DNA of 40,159 nucleotides from an uncultured Lachnospiraceae bacterium. GTDB taxonomy: Bacteria > Bacillota > Clostridia > Lachnospirales > Lachnospiraceae. The translations under genes and the position numbers were made by a program. The DNA lies in the NCBI GenBank assembly GCA_946182825.1, contig CAMGZH010000024.1:1-40159 (forward strand). Direction: 5' to 3'. The notes beneath the pieces are model-generated. The model made no database searches and had not been told where the DNA came from. It saw nothing but the letters and a program-made list of their open reading frames with translations. Shown here piece after piece: positions 32,848 to 40,159 of the stretch (positions are counted from its first letter, which is position 1; the number at the start of each line of letters is the position of its first letter).

Positions 32848-35004
32848 ATGAGCATTAAAATTGCTTTGGCAGGTAATCCAAACTGCGGAAAAACAACACT
32901 ATTTAATGATTTGACCGGCAGCAACCAGTATGTAGGTAACTGGCCGGGTGTTACCGTGGAGCGAAAAGAAGGTAAGCTGAAGGGAGAAAAGGATGTCACC
33001 ATCCAGGATCTTCCGGGTATTTATTCTTTGAGCCCATACACCTTAGAGGAGGTCGTGACCCGTAACTACCTGGTGAATGAAAAGCCGGATGTAATCTTAA
33101 ACATCGTTGACGGTACCAACATCGAGCGTAACCTTTATCTTACAACACAGTTGATTGAGATCGGAATCCCGGTGGTTGTAGCCATCAACATGATGGATCT
33201 TGTTCGTAAGAACGGAGATTTCATTGATACAGCAAAATTGTCAAAGGAGCTTGGCTGCAAGGTGATCGAGATTTCCGCTTTGAAAGGAGATGCGACACGT
33301 GAGGCAGCACAGTTGTGCATTAAAACAGCAAAAGAAAAACACAAAGAGCTTCCACACGTCTTCAAGGGTAGTGTGGAACATGCCATCGCACATATTGAGG
33401 AATCGATCGAGAGTGCAGTGGATTCTTCTGAGCTTCGCTGGTATGCTATCAAAGTTTTTGAGCGTGATGAAAAGGCATTAGAGAATATCCAGATCCCATC
33501 CGACGTTATGCAGCATGTGGAAAAGCACATTGCAGACTGTGAGGCAGAGCTGGATGACGATGCAGAAAGTATCATCACCAACCAGAGATATACCTACATC
33601 ACAGATCTGATCCATCAGTGTGTTAAGAAGGGCAGAGCCAAGAATGCTCTGACATTCTCCGATTACGTGGATAAGCTTGTAACAAACCGTTTCCTGGCAC
33701 TTCCGATCTTCGCTGCTGTTATGTTCCTGGTTTATTACATTTCCGTTGCTACGGTAGGTGGAACTTTAACAGACTTTACCAATGATACGCTGTTTGGTGC
33801 ATGGATCCAGCCGGGTGTGGAATCTCTTCTGAATCATGCAGGTGCATCAGATTGGGTCATCTCCCTTGTGGTAAATGGTATCATCGGAGGTCTTGCAGCT
33901 CCGATCGGATTCGTTCCACAGATGGCCATTGTATTCCTGTTCCTCTCTTTCTTAGAGGACTGCGGTTACATGGCAAGAGTTGCATTCATTATGGATCGTG
34001 CCTTCCGTAAGTTTGGTCTTTCCGGTAAGAGCTTTATTCCATTCCTGATTTCATCCGGTTGTGGAGTTCCGGGTATTATGGCAACACGAACCATCGAGAG
34101 TGAGAAGGATCGTCGTATGACGATGATCACCACCACCATGATTCCTTGTGGAGCAAAGCTTCCTGTTATTGCAGCAATCGCAGGATACATTATGGGTGGT
34201 GCTGCATGGATGGCTCCGGTATGTTACTTCGGTGGAATTGCTCTGGTCGTTATCTACTGCATCATTTTAAAGAAGACTAAGATGTTTTCCGGTGATCCGG
34301 TTCCATTCGTAATGGAGCTTCCACAGTACCACCTTCCATCCTTTAAGGGTCTTCTCCTTCATGTATGGGAGCGTGTATGGGCCTTCATGAAGAAGGCAGG
34401 AACTATCCTGTTCTTATGTTGTGCTGTTATGTGGCTGCTGTCTAACTTCGGAGTCAGTGGCGGAACCTTTGGACTTGTAGAGCCTAAGGATTCTTTGATG
34501 GCTGCTGTTGGTAGCGTCCTTGCTCCAATCTTTGTACCTCTTGGATTCGGTAACTGGCAGACGGTTGCAGCAACACTTTCCGGATTCAGTGCTAAGGAAG
34601 GACTTGTTACAACCATGTCCGTTCTCTCTTCTGTCGGTGAGGAAGCAGAGGAGTATACAAAGGCTTACCATGATGCATACATGGCATTTTTCCCGACAAC
34701 CATGGCAGCCGTATCCTACCTGATCTTCAACCTGATTGATTCTCCATGTCTTGCAGCCATCTCTTCTATGGCGAAAGAGCTTGGAAACCGTAAGTTCTTC
34801 TGGTTTGCAATTCTCTTCCAGAATATCGGAGCTTACTGTGTTACCTTAATGGTATATCAGCTTGTTGGATTAGCTGTTGGTCAGGTAGCATTCTCAGCAT
34901 GGACTGTAATTGCTACTGTATTGTTTATCGGTCTTTTATATCTGTTATTCAGAAGAGACCCAAACAAGAAGGTAAGTTTTGATTCCAGAACTGCCGAAGC
35001 GTAA
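32848..35004 (+). CDS. feoB: Ferrous iron transporter FeoB
   Basis: 718 residues. The N-terminal G domain has G1 GNPNCGKT (9-16), the switch region GNWPGVTVERKEG, G3 DLPGIYSLSPYT and an NMMD-type G4. A helical guanine-dissociation-inhibitor region follows (about 170-270). The rest is the membrane domain with two Gate-type halves (SGCGVPGIMATRTI, and the later AKEGLVTTMSVL). FeoB takes up Fe2+ under anaerobic conditions. The ribosome binding site is AGAGGAGAG. Confidence 0.95.
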   Translation: MSIKIALAGNPNCGKTTLFNDLTGSNQYVGNWPGVTVERKEGKLKGEKDVTIQDLPGIYSLSPYTLEEVVTRNYLVNEKPDVILNIVDGTNIERNLYLTTQLIEIGIPVVVAINMMDLVRKNGDFIDTAKLSKELGCKVIEISALKGDATREAAQLCIKTAKEKHKELPHVFKGSVEHAIAHIEESIESAVDSSELRWYAIKVFERDEKALENIQIPSDVMQHVEKHIADCEAELDDDAESIITNQRYTYITDLIHQCVKKGRAKNALTFSDYVDKLVTNRFLALPIFAAVMFLVYYISVATVGGTLTDFTNDTLFGAWIQPGVESLLNHAGASDWVISLVVNGIIGGLAAPIGFVPQMAIVFLFLSFLEDCGYMARVAFIMDRAFRKFGLSGKSFIPFLISSGCGVPGIMATRTIESEKDRRMTMITTTMIPCGAKLPVIAAIAGYIMGGAAWMAPVCYFGGIALVVIYCIILKKTKMFSGDPVPFVMELPQYHLPSFKGLLLHVWERVWAFMKKAGTILFLCCAVMWLLSNFGVSGGTFGLVEPKDSLMAAVGSVLAPIFVPLGFGNWQTVAATLSGFSAKEGLVTTMSVLSSVGEEAEEYTKAYHDAYMAFFPTTMAAVSYLIFNLIDSPCLAAISSMAKELGNRKFFWFAILFQNIGAYCVTLMVYQLVGLAVGQVAFSAWTVIATVLFIGLLYLLFRRDPNKKVSFDSRTAEA

Positions 35005-35011
35005 GTAAGAT

Positions 35012-35428
35012 ATGAAATTTGACATACCCATAAATCGCACAGACACTATCGTGCTGATCATCCTTTTCGTTATCTTTATCCTTGGCTTAAGGATCCTGGT
35101 CAGTTTTTTTAGAAAAGACGAACCGGAGGGGCAGATTCCTGCCACAAATGCGTCCTTACGCGGCCCCTGTCAGGTCACCTTAAGAATCAATGGAATGATG
35201 TGCGGCATGTGTGAAACACATGTAAAAGAAGCCATTCGGAAATCTGTTCCGAAGGCTTCTCATCTGGTAGCCCGTCATACAAAAGGAACTGCTTCCTTTT
35301 GGCTGGAATGTGCCGTAGAAGAGCAGGATCTTCGTGAAAGACTGCAGACGGCCTTTTCGCCGATGGGATATCACCTGACGTCTGTTACAATGACAAAACG
35401 GCGGACGAAACGTTTTTGTAATCGATAA
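35012..35428 (+). CDS. Membrane-anchored heavy-metal-associated (HMA) domain protein
   Basis: 138 residues. One membrane segment (residues about 13-33) is followed by a short linker and an HMA domain (about 53-128) with the metal site GMMCGMC (CxxC). HMA domains bind soft metals, usually Cu+ or Zn2+, and hand them to partners. The gene lies 7 bp after feoB, where other bacteria have feoC or a cysteine-rich small protein, and it is followed by a terminator. It could be a metal-sensing or metal-delivery partner of FeoB; that role is inferred. The ribosome binding site is weak, so translation may depend on coupling to feoB. Confidence 0.8.
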   Translation: MKFDIPINRTDTIVLIILFVIFILGLRILVSFFRKDEPEGQIPATNASLRGPCQVTLRINGMMCGMCETHVKEAIRKSVPKASHLVARHTKGTASFWLECAVEEQDLRERLQTAFSPMGYHLTSVTMTKRRTKRFCNR

Positions 35429-35447
35429 AACGAATAGGATATAGGAT

Positions 35448-35484
35448 AATGGGGACATACCAACCGTGTGTCCCCATTTTTTTG
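35448..35484 (+). terminator. Terminator of the feo operon
   Basis: AATGGGGACA (35448-35457) pairs with TGTCCCCATT (35469-35478), with an 11-nt loop and a T7 run. Confidence 0.9.
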
Positions 35485-35517
35485 TATCACAAGATCATAC
35501 TTGAAAGGAGAGACATA

Positions 35518-36234
35518 ATGACAAAAGAAAACAAGAGATTTCTTGACGTTGTAGATCTGAAAAAAAGCTATGGTAGTGGGGAGACCCGTCAGGAGGTTTT
35601 GCGGGGAATGAATTTTTCCGTTGCAAAGGGAGAGTTCTGTGTTTTGCTCGGTCCCTCCGGCTCCGGTAAATCCACCCTTCTTAACATCATCGGTGGAATT
35701 GACCACGCAGACTCCGGATACATCTGTATTGCCGGAGACCGGCTGGAGGAATTAAACGAAAAGCGCCTTACCGAGTACCGCAGGCAACACCTGGGCTATG
35801 TATTCCAGATGTACAATCTGATTCCCAATCTGAATGTAAAGGAAAACATCGAAGTCGGCGCCTATCTTTCCCAAAACAGTCTTGATATCGATGACTTACT
35901 TCATACCTTAGGCCTCTATGAACACCGTCACAAGCTGCCGAATCAGCTTTCCGGCGGACAGCAGCAGAGGGTTTCCATCGCAAGAGCCATTGTAAAGAAT
36001 CCGGATATCCTGCTCTGCGATGAACCTACGGGAGCACTAGATTACAACACTTCGAAGGAAATTCTGAAACTGATTGAAGAGGTCAATCAAAAATACGGAA
36101 ATACCGTCATCATGGTGACCCATAATGAAGCTATACGGCTTATGGCGGATCATGTCGTCAAGCTCCGGGACGGAGTGGTTCGCAAGAACGAAACCAACGA
36201 TCACAAAATTTCTGCGATGGATCTGGAATGGTAA
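35518..36234 (+). CDS. ABC transporter ATPase (MacB/LolD type)
   Basis: 238 residues from ATG 35518, with GAAAGGAG at 35503-35510. Walker A GPSGSGKST is at 45-53. LSGGQQQRVSIARAI, Walker B LLCDEPTGALD and the switch HN segment are intact. The YVFQMYNLIPNLNVKENIE motif is typical of the MacB/LolD/FtsE group, which works with FtsX-like permeases to move peptides or drugs or for mechanotransmission. The next gene encodes the permease. No promoter is clear in the short gap after the feo terminator. Confidence 0.92.
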   Translation: MTKENKRFLDVVDLKKSYGSGETRQEVLRGMNFSVAKGEFCVLLGPSGSGKSTLLNIIGGIDHADSGYICIAGDRLEELNEKRLTEYRRQHLGYVFQMYNLIPNLNVKENIEVGAYLSQNSLDIDDLLHTLGLYEHRHKLPNQLSGGQQQRVSIARAIVKNPDILLCDEPTGALDYNTSKEILKLIEEVNQKYGNTVIMVTHNEAIRLMADHVVKLRDGVVRKNETNDHKISAMDLEW

Positions 36235-36246
36235 GGTGGTGGCATC

Positions 36247-38610
36247 ATGAAGAAAAAGAGTATGAAAAATCCATTAAAAAAGCGTGTCTGGCGGGAACTG
36301 GCAGGAGACTGGAAAAAAAATCTTCTGGTAAGTTTTTTCCTGATCCTTACCATCGGATTTGTAGCCGGAATGTATGTGGCCAACGGTAGCATGCTTACCG
36401 CCATAAAAGACAGCAAAACCCTGTATCGCCAGGAAGACGGCCATTTTGAATTCAAGGACGAACTGGATACCGATACCAAGAAGGAGCTTTCCGAAGGAAA
36501 GCTTGCAAAGATTCCGGGATATAAGGCTTCGGATTACAAAGAGACACCCCTTCACATTTACGAAAATTTCTACCTCAATCTTACGGAAGACCGAAACCGG
36601 GATGGAAAAAAGGATGGAGACATCCGCATCTATGAGAAGACAGATGACATCAACCTTCCCAGTGTATTAAAGGGACGTCTTCCAAAGACAAAGAATGAGA
36701 TCGCTATTGACCGTATGCACGCCGATAACCGGAACATCAGGGTGGGAGACCAGATCGATGTATCCGGCGAGACCTTCACGGTGACCGGTCTGATTGCCTA
36801 CGTCAACTATTCCACATTATATGAAAAGAATACGGATACCATGTTTGACGCCTTAAACTTTGATGTTGCCATGGTGACAAAAGAAGGTTTTTCGCGTTTT
36901 GACGACAATGTTCATATCAACTATGCTTTTTTGTACAAGCATGCTCCAAAGAATGTGATCGAAGAGAAAAAAATGGCGGACAGGGTTTTGACCCTTCTCA
37001 TCTCCCATAGCATGGCAAATAATAATGCCCTGGATGATTACCTTCCACGCTATGCCAACCATGCCATGACCTTTGCCGAAGATGATATCGGAGGGGATGA
37101 AGCCATGGGAAGTGTCCTTTTGTATGTTCTGGTCGTAATCATTGCATTTATTTTTGCCATTACCATCACAACCACCATTACCAAAGAGGCCTCCGCCATC
37201 GGAACTCTTCGGGCTACCGGTTATACCAGAGAAGAACTGATACGGCATTATATTACAGCCCCAATGATCGTCACCCTGTTCTCAGCCATTGCAGGAAACA
37301 TCCTGGGCTACACGGTTTTTAAGAACATCGTCGTAAAAATGTATTATAACAGTTACAGTCTTCCGGTCTATCACACCGTCTGGAACGGACAGGCCTTCCT
37401 TCGGACAACTGTGGTTCCGGCTGTCCTCATGTTCCTTGTAAACCTTGTGATCATTACACGGATGCTGCAACATTCCCCTCTTAATTTTCTTCGTCATGAT
37501 CTGAAAAAATCCGGGAAGGGAAAGGCGATGCGGCTTCCAAAGTGGAAATTTTTCCGGAGATTCCGGTTAAGGATCGTATTCCAGAATCTTCCCAATTATA
37601 TAACACTCTTCCTTGGTGTTTTCTTTGTCATGATCATGCTGGCCATGTCCATTGGTCTGCCGGACACCCTTGCCTATTACAAGAAGAAGGCACCGGATCT
37701 GATGTTTGCCAAATATCAGTATGTGCTAAAGCGCTACAAAGATCCTGCCGGAAATCTTATCACAACCGATAACAAAGATGCAGAAAAGTTCCAGCTTCAC
37801 ACCTTGCAGCACAAGGCGGATCAGATTGAGGAAGAAGTTTCTGTCTACGGAATACTTCCGGACAGTAAATATGTGAACATGAAAAAGATCCGGGATCTTA
37901 AGGAGCCGTATGTCTATGTCTCTGACGGATATCTGCAGAAATACGGCCTTAAGAAAGGAGATAAGATCCGGCTGGATGAAAAATATGAGAACAAGCACGA
38001 TACCTTCCGGATCGCCGGATTCTATAAGAATTGTCAGACCATCGCAATCTTCATGCCCATGGAAAATTACCGGAAAACCTTCCATCTGAAAAAAGAGGCT
38101 TTTACCGGTTATTTATCCGATACACCAATAAATGACATCCCAAACCGGTATAAAGGGGTTACCATTACCAAGAAAGATATCATTAAGATGTGTAACCAGC
38201 TGGATCATTCTCTGGGCGGCTACATGATTTACTACCAGGTACTTTGCACACTGCTTTCCGCCGTATTGATCTATCTTTTGACCAAGATCATCATTGAGAA
38301 AAACGAGACATCCATTTCGATGACCAAAATTTTAGGTTACCACAATTTAGAAATAGCAAAACTTTATCTTTTTCCAACAACTGTTTTGCTTCTGTTTTTT
38401 GACGGTATCAGTGTTCTTCTGGGAACCTTTGCCATGAACCGGTTGTGGCAGGAGATGATGAGAAGCTACAGCGGATACTTTGCATTCCACGTTCAACCCG
38501 TTGGATATGTTAAGATGTTCCTGTTCGTCCTGGTCGGATATCTGATCGCAATGATCATTGATTTCAGAAGGATTCAAAAGATTCCACTGGATCAGGCTCT
38601 AAAAATGTAG
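36247..38610 (+). CDS. FtsX-like ABC transporter permease
   Basis: 787 residues. A membrane segment near residues 22-45 is followed by a large extracytoplasmic domain (about 50-285), then three membrane segments (about 293-405) forming the first FtsX core. A further membrane segment (about 450-470), a second outer domain (about 480-655) and three C-terminal segments follow. This duplicated layout fits lantibiotic/bacitracin-type or macrolide-type exporters of unknown substrate. It is paired with the ATPase 12 bp upstream. No two-component regulator genes are next to it, unlike many bacitracin-type systems. Confidence 0.9.
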   Translation: MKKKSMKNPLKKRVWRELAGDWKKNLLVSFFLILTIGFVAGMYVANGSMLTAIKDSKTLYRQEDGHFEFKDELDTDTKKELSEGKLAKIPGYKASDYKETPLHIYENFYLNLTEDRNRDGKKDGDIRIYEKTDDINLPSVLKGRLPKTKNEIAIDRMHADNRNIRVGDQIDVSGETFTVTGLIAYVNYSTLYEKNTDTMFDALNFDVAMVTKEGFSRFDDNVHINYAFLYKHAPKNVIEEKKMADRVLTLLISHSMANNNALDDYLPRYANHAMTFAEDDIGGDEAMGSVLLYVLVVIIAFIFAITITTTITKEASAIGTLRATGYTREELIRHYITAPMIVTLFSAIAGNILGYTVFKNIVVKMYYNSYSLPVYHTVWNGQAFLRTTVVPAVLMFLVNLVIITRMLQHSPLNFLRHDLKKSGKGKAMRLPKWKFFRRFRLRIVFQNLPNYITLFLGVFFVMIMLAMSIGLPDTLAYYKKKAPDLMFAKYQYVLKRYKDPAGNLITTDNKDAEKFQLHTLQHKADQIEEEVSVYGILPDSKYVNMKKIRDLKEPYVYVSDGYLQKYGLKKGDKIRLDEKYENKHDTFRIAGFYKNCQTIAIFMPMENYRKTFHLKKEAFTGYLSDTPINDIPNRYKGVTITKKDIIKMCNQLDHSLGGYMIYYQVLCTLLSAVLIYLLTKIIIEKNETSISMTKILGYHNLEIAKLYLFPTTVLLLFFDGISVLLGTFAMNRLWQEMMRSYSGYFAFHVQPVGYVKMFLFVLVGYLIAMIIDFRRIQKIPLDQALKM

Positions 38611-38662
38611 ACTAGAGGATGAAACAACATCCCGGCTGTCTAAAAATTAGAGAATAGTTTGT

Positions 38663-38696
38663 ACGGAGCTCTTGAAAAAAGAGCTCCGTTTTTTTA
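38663..38696 (+). terminator. Terminator of the ABC transporter operon
   Basis: An 11-bp perfect stem (ACGGAGCTCTT with AAGAGCTCCGT), a short A-rich loop and a T7 run. Confidence 0.95.
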
Positions 38697-38732
38697 TAAA
38701 ACGTCGAATTCTGCAACACGTATTGAATCGAC

Positions 38733-38831
38733 AAAAAATTATTTTGTTTTGTTATAAGTATCATTCTTGTTGCATTGACAGGTTGTGGATCTTCCACCGG
38801 TTCATCGCAACATGACCTGAAAATACAGTAA
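38733..38831 (+). pseudogene. Decayed lipoprotein gene, signal peptide fragment
   Basis: The frame reads KKLFCFVISIILVALTGCGS, a clear lipoprotein signal with lipobox LTGC, then a serine-rich stretch and a stop 16 codons after the cysteine. No ATG, GTG or TTG precedes it before an in-frame TGA, and no ribosome binding site is seen. Up to 38956 no other gene is visible. This is the leftover 5' end of a lost lipoprotein gene. Confidence 0.55.
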
Positions 38832-38956
38832 CATTAGAAGATGACCAGGATTCTGGTGATGTTACATTCGAACGACACCTGATCGATCATAACAAAGCAG
38901 AAGTACAGGTAATCCTTCACATAAAATAATAAAGCGAGCTTGCAGGTGGGAGTATT

Positions 38957-39187
38957 GTGTTGATAGCGGTGGCACTGATCAAGTATATACGGTTTTTCAA
39001 GGAGCACCAGACGGATGAAATATCGGCATTTGTAGGGCTGTTCACACTTGCGGTCGGAGTATTTGCAGGGGATATGATTAGATCGGTGTTACCGGTCAAT
39101 CTGATAACATTTATGATACTGTTGTTTACGATATATTCGGTCGTCAGAAGGATGATCCAGATGAATAATTCATTGAAAGTTCATTGA
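38957..39187 (+). CDS. Small two-helix membrane protein, unknown function
   Basis: 76 residues from GTG 38957, preceded by GGTGGGAG (38946-38952). Two hydrophobic segments lie at about residues 23-42 and 46-62, with a positively charged C-terminus. It is not recognised. It lies in an accessory-looking region between a decayed lipoprotein and a toxin-antitoxin-like pair. It may be real, or a fragment of a larger membrane protein. Confidence 0.5.
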   Translation: MLIAVALIKYIRFFKEHQTDEISAFVGLFTLAVGVFAGDMIRSVLPVNLITFMILLFTIYSVVRRMIQMNNSLKVH

Positions 39188-39212
39188 AAATCAGCCCATT
39201 TTCTGATAAAAT
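39169..39212 (+). promoter_or_regulatory. Promoter and direct-repeat operator of the GNAT pair
   Basis: TTCATTGAAA occurs twice in tandem (39169-39178 and 39180-39189), one helical turn apart. The second copy contains the -35 TTGAAA (39184-39189), which is 17 bp from TAAAAT (39207-39212). A related CATTTGAAAG lies at 39229-39238. Overlap of repeat and -35 suggests autorepression. Confidence 0.55.
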
Positions 39213-39310
39213 ACTATTATAATATACTCATTTGAAAGTGCTAAGAATTACGGCTGATATGCCGATACAAAGATTAGAAGCGTTATGTTTTAAGGTGAGG
39301 AGGTGTTGTT

Positions 39311-39454
39311 ATGGCTACACAGATTGCACCCACTCCTGTTGTGAAAGGCACTGCGGCGATAAAGATTTACACGGAAGCGAACCAGAAGCGCAGCCAGGCA
39401 TCTAAAAACGGAGCGGAGAAGCTGAAGATCAAATTCAGCAAAAAACTGAAATGA
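39311..39454 (+). CDS. Small 47-aa protein, possible antitoxin of the GNAT gene
   Basis: A 47-residue basic protein starting MATQIAPTPVVKGTAAIKIY and ending in lysine-rich sequence. It has an excellent ribosome binding site (GAGGAGG, 39297-39303, seven bases before the ATG). Its stop codon overlaps the start of the acetyltransferase (ATGA), so the two are translated together. It does not look like the ribbon-helix-helix DUF1778 antitoxins (TacA) known for GNAT toxins. A partner or antitoxin role is inferred from the coupling, the size and the repeat-bearing promoter. Confidence 0.65.
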   Translation: MATQIAPTPVVKGTAAIKIYTEANQKRSQASKNGAEKLKIKFSKKLK

Positions 39455-40047
39455 TGAATTTGGATATACAACGTCTGTCAGACGAGAACAGGTATCTGAT
39501 AGATGGATTTTCGTGTGTGGAAACCGATGAGATGCTTTCCGGGCTGAATGCAAAGGAGCGCAGGCGGATACGGAAACACTCACAGGATATGGAAGACTTC
39601 TTGCGCGATGAAGCCTATGAAGACCAGGAGAAAGGACTGAGCAGGACATATCTGTTCGTGAATGACGGGAAACTGGTAGCTTATCTTGCGCTCTGCAATG
39701 ACGCGATCCGTCTGGAGTTTGAGGAGCGGGACGATATGGAGCTTCCCTACATCACGGTTCCGGCAGTGAAGGTTGCAAGGCTGGCGGTTTCAGCAGATTG
39801 CCAGGGAAAAGGAATCGGCAAGGAAGCACTACAGTTTGCCATTTATGTTTCTCAGATGATCAAGGATTATAGCGGTGTGGTTTTCCTCACACTTGACTGC
39901 TATGAGCACAGGGTCGGGTATTACGAGAGGTTCGGTTTTCAGCGGAATCTTTACCAGCCGGTTGTGTTGGACTATGACTCACCCGTGAGCATGAGGCTCT
40001 GGATTGATGAGTATCTGGCAGAGAAGTCGGATGAAATCACAGAATAA
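39451..40047 (+). CDS. GNAT family N-acetyltransferase, TacT-like
   Basis: 198 residues. The acetyl-CoA binding motif VARLAVSADCQGKGIGKEAL lies near residues 111-130, and YYERFGFQR near 155-163 is the usual C-terminal GNAT motif. VARLAV followed by QGxGxG and FGF resembles GNAT toxins (TacT/AtaT group) that acetylate aminoacyl-tRNA. Those are about 160-175 residues, so this one has a longer N-terminus. Toxin function is inferred from this pattern plus the small gene before it; ordinary acetyltransferases share the same fold. The start could be either of two adjacent ATG codons. Confidence 0.8.
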   Translation: MMNLDIQRLSDENRYLIDGFSCVETDEMLSGLNAKERRRIRKHSQDMEDFLRDEAYEDQEKGLSRTYLFVNDGKLVAYLALCNDAIRLEFEERDDMELPYITVPAVKVARLAVSADCQGKGIGKEALQFAIYVSQMIKDYSGVVFLTLDCYEHRVGYYERFGFQRNLYQPVVLDYDSPVSMRLWIDEYLAEKSDEITE

Positions 40048-40105
40048 TTTTTAGAATATTTTGAAGAAGGGGCTTGACAGCCATGCGGAATAGAACTACG
40101 CTCCT

Positions 40106-40159
40106 CAGAGCAGAGCAGAGCAGAGCAGAGCAGAGCAGAGCAGAGCAGAGCAGAGCAGA
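40106..40159. repeat. Pentanucleotide tandem repeat (CAGAG)n at window end
   Basis: Ten full copies and four further bases of CAGAG run to the last base of the window. Before it, 40048-40105 contains no gene. Sequences ending in a short repeat are usually assembly breakpoints, so copy number and what follows are unknown. Confidence 0.95.

Noticed and set aside
40106-40159. Repeat considered as a CRISPR array
   Set aside because: The unit is 5 bp with no spacers.
1-40159. tRNA, rRNA genes and insertion sequences
   Set aside because: None was recognised by eye on either strand; no transposase gene or terminal repeats were seen.

Overview
The window reads as a chromosome segment of a gut-type Clostridia bacterium, most likely Lachnospiraceae. 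The grounds are low-to-moderate GC, strong AGGAG ribosome binding sites, ATG/GTG starts, an anaerobic (early cobalt) cobalamin pathway, DUF3784 and CbiJ-CbiE-CbiT protein types, FeoA-FeoA-FeoB, and a sigma-D type promoter that suggests a motile lineage. This is inference from gene content, not a database result.

Layout. 1-3.7 kb is visibly AT-rich and carries two proteins ending in winged helices: an AlbA_2/Schlafen-type ATPase-like regulator and, on the minus strand, a Fic protein. Each has its own iterated operator-like box array lying over its promoter. 3.9-4.1 kb holds a peptide deformylase with a large internal deletion. 4.1-8 kb carries small housekeeping genes: an MmcQ/YjbR-MGMT fusion, a DUF3784 membrane protein, a MutT Nudix hydrolase, a GH25 lipoprotein and a MATE exporter. 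8-10.2 kb holds a secreted protein (minus strand) and a cytosolic coiled-coil protein preceded by a near-consensus sigma-D promoter.

10.28-29.85 kb is one long plus-strand operon headed by a cobalamin riboswitch and a terminator. It begins with three lipoproteins: a CbiK-type cobaltochelatase, an unassigned two-domain protein and a BtuF-like binding protein. Then come btuC, btuD, cbiP, cbiC, cbiD, cbiF, cbiG, cbiH, a cbiJ-cbiE-cbiT triple fusion, cbiA, cobT, cobU, cobS, cobC, cbiB and cobD. Many of these genes overlap. Together they take cobalt-precorrin through ring contraction, amidation, aminopropanol attachment and lower-ligand assembly. The C20 methyltransferase CbiL, the sirohydrochlorin-forming enzymes and the corrinoid adenosyltransferase are not in the window.

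29.9-32.2 kb is a trhP1-trhP2 (U32 peptidase-like) pair for tRNA hydroxylation, with a good promoter and terminator. 32.2-35.5 kb is a ferrous-iron operon: feoA, feoA, feoB and a membrane-anchored HMA-domain protein. 35.5-38.7 kb is an ABC transporter of the MacB/FtsX kind. 38.7-40.05 kb is accessory sequence: a decayed lipoprotein, a small membrane protein and a toxin-antitoxin-like pair (47-aa protein plus GNAT acetyltransferase). The window ends inside a 5-bp tandem repeat (CAGAG), probably a sequence-assembly end.
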